Assembly: GCA_003527885.1 (NCBI GenBank)
Contig: DPWB01000335.1
Span: 1-6,601, forward strand
Reading direction: 5' to 3'
DNA: 6,601 nucleotides
Source: Candidatus Competibacteraceae bacterium
GTDB lineage: Bacteria > Pseudomonadota > Gammaproteobacteria > Competibacterales > Competibacteraceae
In this document: positions 1 through 5,560 of the stretch, in pieces
Position numbering within the stretch: position 1 is the stretch's first letter
Layout of the letters: each line of letters starts with the position of its first letter
Made by a program: the position numbers and the translations under genes
The notes under the pieces: model-generated
Seen by the model: the letters and a program-made list of their open reading frames with translations, nothing else
The model's database searches: none
Told to the model about the DNA's origin: nothing

Positions 1-341
1 TGGCGCGCCGGCTGTGCCAGCACTGCAAGGAAGAAACCAAGATTCCGGCGGAGGAACTGATCAACCAGGGCTTCCGCGAGGCCGAGTTGAACGACCTGGA
101 GATCTTCAAGGCCGCCGGTTGCGACCAGTGCAACCACGGCTACAAGGGACGGGTCGGCGTCTACGAGGTGCTACCGATTTCCGAGGAAATCGGCCGCATT
201 ATCATGGAAAGCGGCAACGCCTTACAGATTGCCGGACAGGCGCGTAAAGAAGGCATTAACGACTTGCGCCAGTCGGGTCTCAACAAAGTGCGCATGGGAC
301 TTACCAGTCTAGAAGAAATCAATCGGGTAACAACGGATTAG
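1..341 (+). CDS. pilB: Type IV pilus assembly ATPase PilB, C-terminal fragment (5' end outside window)
   Basis: PilB is the cytoplasmic hexameric ATPase of the GspE/PilB secretion-ATPase family that powers pilus extension. Only the last 112 residues are present (first full codon at position 3, TAG at 339-341), so the Walker motifs lie upstream and cannot be checked. What is seen is the tetracysteine zinc module of PilB/GspE proteins: one CxxC pair with codons at 15-17 and 24-26, and a second at 120-122 and 129-131, 31 residues apart. It is followed by the family signature GYKGRVGVYEVL and an ending of the type GLTSLEEINRVTTD, which matches the normal PilB C-terminus. There is no sign of truncation at the 3' end. 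pilC begins 5 nt after the stop, which supports the PilB assignment over the type II secretion homologue GspE. Confidence 0.95.
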   Translation, partial: ARRLCQHCKEETKIPAEELINQGFREAELNDLEIFKAAGCDQCNHGYKGRVGVYEVLPISEEIGRIIMESGNALQIAGQARKEGINDLRQSGLNKVRMGLTSLEEINRVTTD

Positions 342-346
342 CGGTC

Positions 347-1588
347 GTGGCCAAACAACCTAATTTAGCGAAAGTCAAGGCGAAGCCTGAAGAGCCCACC
401 TTCAAGTGGGAAGGGACCGACAAACGGGGCGCCCGCGTCAAGGGCGAGCTGCGGGCAGCCAACCAAAGCCTGATCAAGGCCGAGCTGCGCCGGCAAGGTA
501 TCCTCCCGTTGCGGGTGCGCAAGAAATCCAAGCCGCTGTTCACCGCCGGCAACAACATCAACTCGAAAGACATCATGATGTTTACCCGCCAGCTTTGCAC
601 CATGCTGGGTTCCGGTATCGCCGTAGTACAAGCCTTGGACATGGTCGGCAACAGCAACAAAAAAACCAAGGTCAAAGAGTTGGTCCTGAACATCAAAACG
701 GATGTGGAAAGCGGCACCTCCCTCTCCAAGGCGCTGAGCAAGCACCACCTGTATTTCAACGACCTGTATTGCAGTCTGGTGCACGCCGGCGAAGAGGCGG
801 GCGTGCTCGAAGTCTTGCTGGACAAGATCGCGACTTATCTCGAAAAATCCGAGGCGCTCAAAGCCAAGGTCAAGAAAGCGCTCACCTACCCGGCCATCGT
901 CTTGGTGTTCGCCTTCGTGGTGACCGCGATCCTGCTGATTTTCGTCATTCCGACCTTCGAGGACCTGTTCAAAGGTTTCGGCGCCGAGCTGCCGGCGCTG
1001 ACGCGGTTCGTCATCCAGCTTTCCCAGGTCTTTCAAGAGTATTGGTATTTGATATTGGGCGCGCCGGTCCTCGCCATCGTGGCCTTCATTCAAGCCCGCA
1101 AGCGTTCCGAGGCCTTCAGAAAATGGCTGGACCGCATGGTCTTGCAGCTGCCGCTGCTCGGCGATCTGATCGCCACCTCAGCCAACGCCCGCTTCGCCCG
1201 CACCTTATCCACGCTGTTCAGCGGCGGCGTGCCGCTGGTGGACGCCATGGTGAGCGTGGCCGGCGCCACCGGCAACTACGTCTATGAAAAAGCCGTTCTG
1301 GACATGCGCGAGGCGGTTTCCATCGGCCAGCAACTGAATTTCGCGATGCGCCAAAGCAGCTTGTTCCCCGACATGGTGATTCAGATGGTGGCCATCGGCG
1401 AGGAAGCCGGTTCGCTCGGCGACATGCTGGCCAAGGTGGCGGATTGGTACGAAGCGGAGGTCGACCAAAAAGTCGATACGCTGACCACCATGATCGAGCC
1501 GATGCTGATGGCTTTCCTGGCCGGGGTGGTCGGCACGCTGGTCATCGCCATGTATCTGCCGATCTTCAAGCTGGCTTCGGCGGTTTGA
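347..1588 (+). CDS. pilC: Type IV pilus inner-membrane platform protein PilC
   Basis: PilC is the polytopic inner-membrane platform that couples the PilB/PilT ATPases to pilin addition and removal. The product is 413 residues, the usual family length (about 400-410). It has the N-terminal signature FKWEGTDKRGARVKGEL (about residues 19-35). Two T2SSF (GspF-type) domains follow at about 77-200 and 280-402. The duplication is visible in the paired motifs HAGEEAGVLEVLLDK (146-160) and IGEEAGSLGDMLAKV (350-364). Hydrophobic segments at about 181-203, 232-249 and 384-406 are the expected three membrane spans, and the end AMYLPIFKL is typical. The start is the GTG 5 nt after the pilB stop. The Shine-Dalgarno is poor (GGA at 335-337), so expression may rely on ribosomes arriving from pilB. 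The next in-frame ATG is far inside the protein and would remove the conserved N-terminal domain. Context beside pilB and pilD favours PilC over GspF. Confidence 0.97.
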   Translation: MAKQPNLAKVKAKPEEPTFKWEGTDKRGARVKGELRAANQSLIKAELRRQGILPLRVRKKSKPLFTAGNNINSKDIMMFTRQLCTMLGSGIAVVQALDMVGNSNKKTKVKELVLNIKTDVESGTSLSKALSKHHLYFNDLYCSLVHAGEEAGVLEVLLDKIATYLEKSEALKAKVKKALTYPAIVLVFAFVVTAILLIFVIPTFEDLFKGFGAELPALTRFVIQLSQVFQEYWYLILGAPVLAIVAFIQARKRSEAFRKWLDRMVLQLPLLGDLIATSANARFARTLSTLFSGGVPLVDAMVSVAGATGNYVYEKAVLDMREAVSIGQQLNFAMRQSSLFPDMVIQMVAIGEEAGSLGDMLAKVADWYEAEVDQKVDTLTTMIEPMLMAFLAGVVGTLVIAMYLPIFKLASAV

Positions 1589-1604
1589 CGGCGGCCTCCA
1601 CGCG

Positions 1605-2477
1605 ATGGCCCTTTTGGAATTGCTGGCCGCCTCTCAGGTTTTATGGATCATTCTGGCCGTCCTGCTGGGGTTGATGGTCGGCAGCTTTCTCAACGTCGTG
1701 ATCTACCGCTTGCCGTTAATGATGGAGCGACAATGGCACCTGCAATGCGCGGAGTTGCTCCGACAGTCAGAGCCGGCCCCCGGAAAACTGGACTTGAGTC
1801 TGTGGGGACCGCGCTCGCAATGCCCGCAATGCGGCCATTTGATCACGGCCGTGGAAAACATTCCGCTGCTCAGCTACCTCCGGCAAGGTGGCCGTTGCGC
1901 GCACTGTCGCGCCGCGATCGGCCTGCAATATCCGCTGGTGGAAGCCCTGAGCGGCCTTTTGGCCGGCATCGTCGCCTGGAAGTTCGGCTTCGGTTGGCCG
2001 GCGGCGGCGGCGCTGGTCTGCACCTGGATGCTGCTGGCGGCCAGCGCCATCGATTTCCGCCACCAGCTCTTGCCGGACGATCTGGTTTTACCCCTGCTTT
2101 GGCTCGGTTTGCTTGCGGCGTTGTTCGGGTTGTTCGCACCCTTGCCCAGCGCGGTGGTGGGCGCTATGGCCGGTTATTTGTCGCTCTGGTCCGTCTATCA
2201 GGTTTTTCGCCTACTGACCGGCAAGGAAGGCATGGGGCATGGGGATTTCAAGTTGCTCGCGGCGCTCGGCGCCTGGACGGGTTGGGAATACCTCGTCACC
2301 ATCGTCATTCTATCCTCGCTGGTGGGCGCGGTTTTCGGCCTGACACTGGTCCTGTTCCGAGGCCGGGACCGGCAGGTCCCCATGCCGTTTGGGCCATTTC
2401 TGGCAGCCGCCGGATGGATCGCCTTGCTGTGGGGTGAAACCATCAATCGGGCTTACCTGCACTGGCTGGGAGTGTGA
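1605..2477 (+). CDS. pilD: Prepilin leader peptidase / N-methyltransferase PilD
   Basis: PilD is a bifunctional inner-membrane aspartyl protease. It cuts the short leader from type IV prepilins (and type II secretion pseudopilins) and methylates the new N-terminal residue. The product is 290 residues, full length for the A24 peptidase family. The N-terminal DiS_P_DiS domain shows GSFLNVVIYRLP (26-37) and a zinc-type cysteine quartet at C73, C76, C98 and C101. The peptidase part carries both catalytic aspartates: D150 in AIDFRHQLLPD and D214 in GMGHGDFKLLAALGAW. About seven or eight hydrophobic spans run through the chain. All these positions are one higher than in P. aeruginosa PilD as I remember it, so the alignment is effectively gap-free. 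The residue matching Lys96 there, which mutagenesis linked to methylation, is Arg97 here. The ATG is 16 nt after pilC with no clear Shine-Dalgarno. Its stop overlaps the coaE start (GTGA, 2474-2477). Confidence 0.97.
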   Translation: MALLELLAASQVLWIILAVLLGLMVGSFLNVVIYRLPLMMERQWHLQCAELLRQSEPAPGKLDLSLWGPRSQCPQCGHLITAVENIPLLSYLRQGGRCAHCRAAIGLQYPLVEALSGLLAGIVAWKFGFGWPAAAALVCTWMLLAASAIDFRHQLLPDDLVLPLLWLGLLAALFGLFAPLPSAVVGAMAGYLSLWSVYQVFRLLTGKEGMGHGDFKLLAALGAWTGWEYLVTIVILSSLVGAVFGLTLVLFRGRDRQVPMPFGPFLAAAGWIALLWGETINRAYLHWLGV

Positions 2478-2482
2478 ACGTG
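2468..2482 (+). promoter_or_regulatory. coaE ribosome binding site and alternative GTG starts at the pilD/coaE overlap
   Basis: A good Shine-Dalgarno (GGGAG, 2468-2472) lies in the last codons of pilD. Two GTG codons are in the coaE frame: 2474-2476, which overlaps the pilD TGA as GTGA, and 2480-2482. The first sits only 1 nt after the GGAG core and the second 7 nt after it. The overlap argues for re-initiation at 2474, while the spacing argues for 2480. The proteins differ by two residues before the P-loop, so function is unaffected. Confidence 0.6.
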
Positions 2483-3085
2483 TTGGTGGTCGGCCTGACC
2501 GGCGGTATCGGCAGCGGCAAGACGGCGGTCAGCGACCGGTTCGGAGACTACGGCGTACCCGTTATCGATACCGACCAGCTGGCCCGCGAGCTGGTCGAAC
2601 CCGGCCAACCGGCGCTGGTGGAAATCGCGAGGGCTTTCGGGCCGGCTTGTCTGGACGAACAGGGCCGGCTGCGCCGCGATCACCTGCGCGAGCGGGTTTT
2701 TGCCGATCCCGCAAGCCGCCACCAACTGGAAGCGATCCTGCACCCCCGGATTCGGGCGGCCATGCGAGCGCGGGTCGCCGTTCTGGTCACGCCCTACTGC
2801 CTGGTGGTGATTCCGCTATTGGTGGAAACCGGAATGCGGGAATTGGTGGATCGCGTTCTGGTGGTGGACGCGCCTGAAATCGAGCAAATTCGCCGGGTCG
2901 TGCGGCGTGACAAGGTTTCCGAGGAACAAGCCCACCGCATTCTGGCCGCGCAAGCCCGTCGCGACCAGCGGTTGGCTCTGGCGGACGACGTTTTGGAAAA
3001 TGCGGGCGATTTCGACGCCTTAAACCGGGAAATCGCCGCGCTACACGCACGTTATCTGGCCTTGGCCGAAGCCAAGGCCGCGTGA
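2474..3085 (+). CDS. coaE: Dephospho-CoA kinase CoaE
   Basis: CoaE catalyses the last step of coenzyme A synthesis, ATP-dependent phosphorylation of the ribose 3'-hydroxyl of dephospho-CoA, in the cytoplasm. The product is 203 residues, normal for the family. It opens with the P-loop GGIGSGKT (10-17). It continues with the family's acidic substrate motif (IDTDQLARELVEPG, 31-44), LHPRIR (89-94), the core VIPLLVETG (112-120), the lid-type segment RRDKVSEEQAHRILAAQ (144-160) and ADDVLENAG (170-178), all canonical. No key residue is missing. It overlaps pilD by 4 nt (GTGA) and is probably translated in coupling with it. This pilD-coaE linkage is common in gamma- and betaproteobacteria and reflects operon history rather than a role in pili. 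The start could instead be the GTG at 2480, which has the better Shine-Dalgarno spacing. The last codons form a strong hairpin (3058-3079). Confidence 0.97.
   Translation: MNVLVVGLTGGIGSGKTAVSDRFGDYGVPVIDTDQLARELVEPGQPALVEIARAFGPACLDEQGRLRRDHLRERVFADPASRHQLEAILHPRIRAAMRARVAVLVTPYCLVVIPLLVETGMRELVDRVLVVDAPEIEQIRRVVRRDKVSEEQAHRILAAQARRDQRLALADDVLENAGDFDALNREIAALHARYLALAEAKAA
3058..3079 (+). other. Perfect 9-bp hairpin spanning the last coding codons of coaE
   Basis: Positions 3058-3066 (GGCCTTGGC) are exactly complementary to 3071-3079 (GCCAAGGCC) around the 4-nt loop CGAA, and a T-G wobble can extend the stem by one pair (3057/3080). In coaE these codons read LALAEAKA near the C-terminus. No T-tract follows, so this is not a standard intrinsic terminator. 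It could protect or define the 3' end of the pil-coaE message, pause transcription, or simply be a chance product of Ala-rich GC codons. Confidence 0.5.
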
Positions 3086-3086
3086 A

Positions 3087-3111
3087 GGCGAGCACGCCTG
3101 GCCCGCTCGCC
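3087..3111 (+). other. Second stem-loop in the coaE-zapD gap
   Basis: Two bases after the coaE TGA, GGCGAGC (3087-3093) pairs perfectly with GCTCGCC (3105-3111) across an 11-nt loop. As with the hairpin just upstream, no run of T follows. The rest of the 99-nt gap between coaE and the chosen zapD start shows no promoter that I can defend. zapD may therefore be read through from the pil-coaE operon, or from a promoter I cannot recognise. Confidence 0.4.
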
Positions 3112-3184
3112 GCGCATCGGTGGCTGATAGCTACCGGGTTTTGCGGTGGCTTCCATCAAGACTGCCTTGCTTGCGAGTGAGTCC

Positions 3185-3955
3185 GTGTCCCAAAACGTCT
3201 GCTACGAACAACCGCTCAACGAGCGCGTTCGCGCGCTGCTGCGATTGGAATATCTGTTTCAGCAGGTAGACCACGCCATCGAGAACCCTTCGGCCTGGGA
3301 CACGCGCGTGGCGTTACAAGCTTTGTTCGACATTCTCACCCTGAGCGGTCGCAACGAATTCAAACGGGAGTTGCTCAAGGAATTGGACCGGCATTCCATG
3401 ACCTTGGGGCGCTTGCGGCAAATGCCCGAAGTCGATAGCGCCATGCTCGACCGGGTGCTGGCGGAAATCGGTGAAGTCATCCAGCGAATTCACGGCCAGG
3501 ACAATCAAACGCAGGACGCGATCCGCCAAATCGACTTTCTCAGCGTCGCGCGCGCGCGCAGCCACATGCCGGGGGGCTCTTGCCAATTTGACGTACCCGC
3601 TCTCCATCATTGGTTGGCATCAGACCACCCGGCGCGAGTGCGCCACTTGCGCGAATGGTTGGCTCCCTTCGACCCCATGCGGGCGGCCATCGCCCTGATC
3701 CTGCGCCTCATCCGCGACAGCGCCACGCCGAAACCGGAAATCGCCGCACGGGGCTTTTTCCAACGCGCCTTGGACAGCGGGACTCCGCACCACCTGATTC
3801 GGGTCTTCATGCCGGCCGACAAGTCCTGTTTTCCGGAAATCAGCGGCGGCAAACACCGCTTTACGATTCGTTTCTTGGATCAGCCCGACCCTAACGTGCG
3901 AGCGGTTCAGAGCACGGCCGACGTCGCCTTCGAGTTGGCCTGCTGCACCATTTAA
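3185..3955 (+). CDS. zapD: Cell division protein ZapD (YacF), FtsZ-ring bundling factor
   Basis: ZapD is a cytoplasmic dimer that binds the FtsZ C-terminus and cross-links protofilaments, stabilising the Z-ring. From the GTG at 3185 the product is 256 residues (E. coli about 247). Family hallmarks are visible: YEQPLNERVRALLRLEYLF (about 7-25), ELLKELDR (62-69), the basic/Gly motif PGGSCQFDVPALHHWL (129-144), EISGGKHRFTIRF (218-230) and the ending FELACC (249-254). I chose 3185 because it aligns residue for residue with the start of E. coli ZapD (four residues, then V, then the E-x-PLNE motif). A GAG at 3175-3177 gives a modest ribosome site 7 nt upstream. The frame stays open to a GTG at 3146, which would add 13 poorly supported residues. 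It is the last rightward gene, and its TAA shares the TTAA at 3952-3955 with the mutT stop. The usual next gene, yacG, is absent. Confidence 0.94.
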   Translation: MSQNVCYEQPLNERVRALLRLEYLFQQVDHAIENPSAWDTRVALQALFDILTLSGRNEFKRELLKELDRHSMTLGRLRQMPEVDSAMLDRVLAEIGEVIQRIHGQDNQTQDAIRQIDFLSVARARSHMPGGSCQFDVPALHHWLASDHPARVRHLREWLAPFDPMRAAIALILRLIRDSATPKPEIAARGFFQRALDSGTPHHLIRVFMPADKSCFPEISGGKHRFTIRFLDQPDPNVRAVQSTADVAFELACCTI

Positions 3956-3959
3956 TGGT
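3947..3959. other. Dyad centred on the shared convergent stop codons of zapD and mutT
   Basis: ACCATT (3947-3952) and AATGGT (3954-3959) are reverse complements around one central T (3953). Within it, TTAA (3952-3955) supplies TAA for zapD on the plus strand and TAA for mutT on the minus strand. A 1-nt loop cannot form a useful hairpin, and no T-tract flanks it on either side, so it is not a bidirectional terminator. No terminator was recognised at this junction. Confidence 0.7.
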
Positions 3960-4362
3960 TCTCGACCAAGTGTGCGATGATCGGCGCATCGGCGGCGGGA
4001 AAGGCAAATGCCTCCATATCCGCCGGACGGACCCAAAGTAGCGGCTGGCCTTCCCGGCCGTGCGGCTCACCCCGGTAAGCCGCCACTCGCCAGACATCGA
4101 GCAGGACGGTTTTGTCGGCATAGGCATGGCGCACTTGCAATAAAGGCTCGGCGCTTTGTACGTCGATGCCGAGTTCTTCACGCAGCTCGCGCCGGAGCGC
4201 GGCCGCCGCTGTTTCAGAAAATTCCATCTTTCCACCGGGAAATTCCCACAACCCGCCTTGATGGACCTGCTCGGGACGCCGGGCGATCAGCACCGCCCCG
4301 GCGGAATCGCGGATGATGCCCACCGCCACCCGCACGACCGACGCGGCGGTGACTTCAGTCAC
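3952..4362 (-). CDS. mutT: MutT-type Nudix hydrolase (8-oxo-dGTP diphosphatase)
   Basis: MutT hydrolyses oxidised guanine nucleotides (8-oxo-dGTP to the monophosphate), preventing A:T to C:G transversions. The product is 136 residues from GTG 4362 (E. coli 129). It carries a perfect Nudix box GX5EX7REUXEEXGU at about 44-66, with G44, E50, R58, E59, E62, E63 and G65 all present. From AVGII (13-17) to the C-terminus it aligns without gaps to E. coli MutT as I recall it, including EFPGGK, GREGQP and the PII segment near the end. At the two base-recognition positions it has Lys84 for Arg78 and Asp125 for Asn119, so exact substrate preference is less certain than the family. The start overlaps the argJ stop as GTGA and has a GGAG 8 nt upstream. 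GTG 4335 and 4329 are weaker alternatives. There is no fused thiamine-phosphate synthase domain, unlike some proteobacterial MutTs. It is co-transcribed with argJ and probably secA. Confidence 0.93.
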   Translation of the reverse strand: MTEVTAASVVRVAVGIIRDSAGAVLIARRPEQVHQGGLWEFPGGKMEFSETAAAALRRELREELGIDVQSAEPLLQVRHAYADKTVLLDVWRVAAYRGEPHGREGQPLLWVRPADMEAFAFPAADAPIIAHLVENH

Positions 4363-4375
4363 GTCCGATACTCCG
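4359..4375 (-). promoter_or_regulatory. mutT ribosome binding site and GTGA coupling with argJ
   Basis: Read on the minus strand, CGGAG (4375-4371) lies 8 nt before GTG (4362-4360), and that GTG overlaps the argJ TGA (4361-4359) as GTGA. Correct Shine-Dalgarno spacing together with the overlap fixes the mutT start and indicates translational coupling to argJ. Confidence 0.8.
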
Positions 4376-5549
4376 CATTGATGCGAACGTAATCGAACGA
4401 CAGATCGGTGGTCCAAATTCGCGCGGCGGCCCCGCCGCGCCCGAGTTCGACCCGAATCGCGATCTCGGGTCGCCGCATGACCTGCTGGCCCCGCTGCTCG
4501 GTATATGCCGGGTCGCGCCCGCCGCCGCGAACGATGCACACTTCGTCAAGGTGAATGGCGACCCGCTCCAACCGCAAATCCGCCAAACCCGCTCTACCCA
4601 CCGCCGCCAAAATCCGGCCCCAATTGGGATCGGAGGCGAAAAACGCCGTTTTGATCAGCGGCGAATGCGCGATGGTGTAAGCGACCTGCCGGCACTCGGC
4701 CGTATCACGGCCACCCTCGACCGCCACGGTGATGAATTTGGTGGCGCCCTCGCCATCGCGGATGATCGCTTGCGCCAGTTCGATGCAGACCTCGCGGATC
4801 ATGGCGGTGAATTGCTGGTGTCCGGCGCCCGCGCCGGGTACGGCCACCCCCGCTTGCCCGGTCGCCAGCAGCACGCACGCATCGTTGGTGGAGGTGTCGC
4901 CATCCACCGTAATCGCGTTGAACGAATCGGCGACCGCGGCGATCAAGACCCGCCGCAACAGCGCCCCGTCCACGGCGGCATCGGTGGCGATGAAGGCCAA
5001 CAGGGTCGCCATATCCGGCCGGATCATCCCCGCGCCCTTGGCGATTCCGGTCACGGTGACCTCGCGTCCGCCAAGCGCCGCGCGCCGCGTCGCCCATTTA
5101 GGCCGGGTGTCGGTGGTCATGATGCCCTGCGCGGCATCGCGCCAACCCTCCGGCCGCAAGGTCGCCAGCGCCGCCGGCAAGCCCGCGACCAGACGGGCCA
5201 GCGGCAAGGGTTCGCCGATGACGCCGGTCGAAAAAGGCAGCACCTCCGCCGGACGACAACCGGTTTGTTCGGCCAAGGCCCGACAGCTCGCCTCGGCATC
5301 CGCCAAACCCTGCTGGCCGGTGCCGGCGTTAGCGTTACCGGTGTTGACCAGCAAATAACGGGGAGAAGCGGCGGCCAGATGCGCCCGCGCGACCGTGACC
5401 GGCGCGGCGCAAAACGCGTTTCGAGTGAAGGTGGCGGCGGCCCGCGTGCCGGCGGCGGCTTCGATCACCACCAGATCGCGGCGGTCAGGGTACTTGATGC
5501 CCGCGCCAGCGCTGCCCAGCCGGATACCGGCGACGGCAAGGGGTTCCAT
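4359..5549 (-). CDS. argJ: Arginine biosynthesis bifunctional protein ArgJ (ornithine acetyltransferase)
   Basis: ArgJ transfers the acetyl group from N-acetylornithine to glutamate, regenerating N-acetylglutamate in the cyclic arginine pathway. Many members also make N-acetylglutamate from acetyl-CoA, but sequence reading alone does not settle mono- versus bifunctionality. The 396-residue product is family length. The self-cleavage site is intact: KGAGMI (171-176) is followed by MATLL, where Thr182 becomes the N-terminal nucleophile of the beta subunit and cleavage falls between A181 and T182. Other landmarks are NTGNANAGTG (69-78), the oxyanion-region STG (107-109), DGDTSTND (216-223), GEGATK (266-271), DPNWGRI (307-313) and the C-terminal [10 protein letters not shown]. 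The start is ATG 5549, directly after a strong Shine-Dalgarno. The frame is open to 5615, but that extension would run into secA. It lies 11 nt after secA and overlaps mutT by 4 nt. The secA-argJ-mutT neighbourhood is familiar from other gamma- and betaproteobacteria. Confidence 0.97.
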   Translation of the reverse strand: MEPLAVAGIRLGSAGAGIKYPDRRDLVVIEAAAGTRAAATFTRNAFCAAPVTVARAHLAAASPRYLLVNTGNANAGTGQQGLADAEASCRALAEQTGCRPAEVLPFSTGVIGEPLPLARLVAGLPAALATLRPEGWRDAAQGIMTTDTRPKWATRRAALGGREVTVTGIAKGAGMIRPDMATLLAFIATDAAVDGALLRRVLIAAVADSFNAITVDGDTSTNDACVLLATGQAGVAVPGAGAGHQQFTAMIREVCIELAQAIIRDGEGATKFITVAVEGGRDTAECRQVAYTIAHSPLIKTAFFASDPNWGRILAAVGRAGLADLRLERVAIHLDEVCIVRGGGRDPAYTEQRGQQVMRRPEIAIRVELGRGGAAARIWTTDLSFDYVRINAEYRT

Positions 5550-5560
5550 AGACCCTCCCC
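5550..5560 (-). promoter_or_regulatory. argJ ribosome binding site filling the secA-argJ gap
   Basis: The entire 11-nt gap between the secA TAG (5563-5561) and the argJ ATG (5549-5547) reads GGGGAGGGTCT on the minus strand, a strong purine-rich Shine-Dalgarno with normal spacing. This settles the argJ start against the upstream in-frame codon at 5615. It also leaves no room for a separate promoter or terminator between the genes. Confidence 0.85.

Noticed and set aside
659..665. A7 run in pilC as a programmed frameshift or slippage site
   Set aside because: It does not form a proper X-XXY-YYZ heptamer in the reading frame. No stem-loop or useful alternative frame follows, and full-length PilC is expected.
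365..1093. Long open frame on the minus strand opposite pilC
   Set aside because: It is antisense to a fully conserved PilC. Its composition is that of a reversed GC-rich coding frame, with no recognisable motif and no ribosome site that I can support.
3146..3184. zapD starting at GTG 3146
   Set aside because: The added 13 residues have no counterpart at the E. coli ZapD N-terminus and the codon lacks a clear Shine-Dalgarno. I cannot exclude it entirely.
3086..3184. Promoter for zapD in the coaE-zapD gap
   Set aside because: I looked for -35/-10 pairs with 16-18 nt spacing and found only weak partial matches (TTGCGG, TTGCTT) without a matching -10, so none is reported.
3952..4539. N-terminally extended mutT beginning inside argJ at 4539
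   Set aside because: The extra 59 residues are basic low-complexity sequence read from argJ in another frame. GTG 4362 has a good Shine-Dalgarno and a GTGA overlap with the argJ stop.
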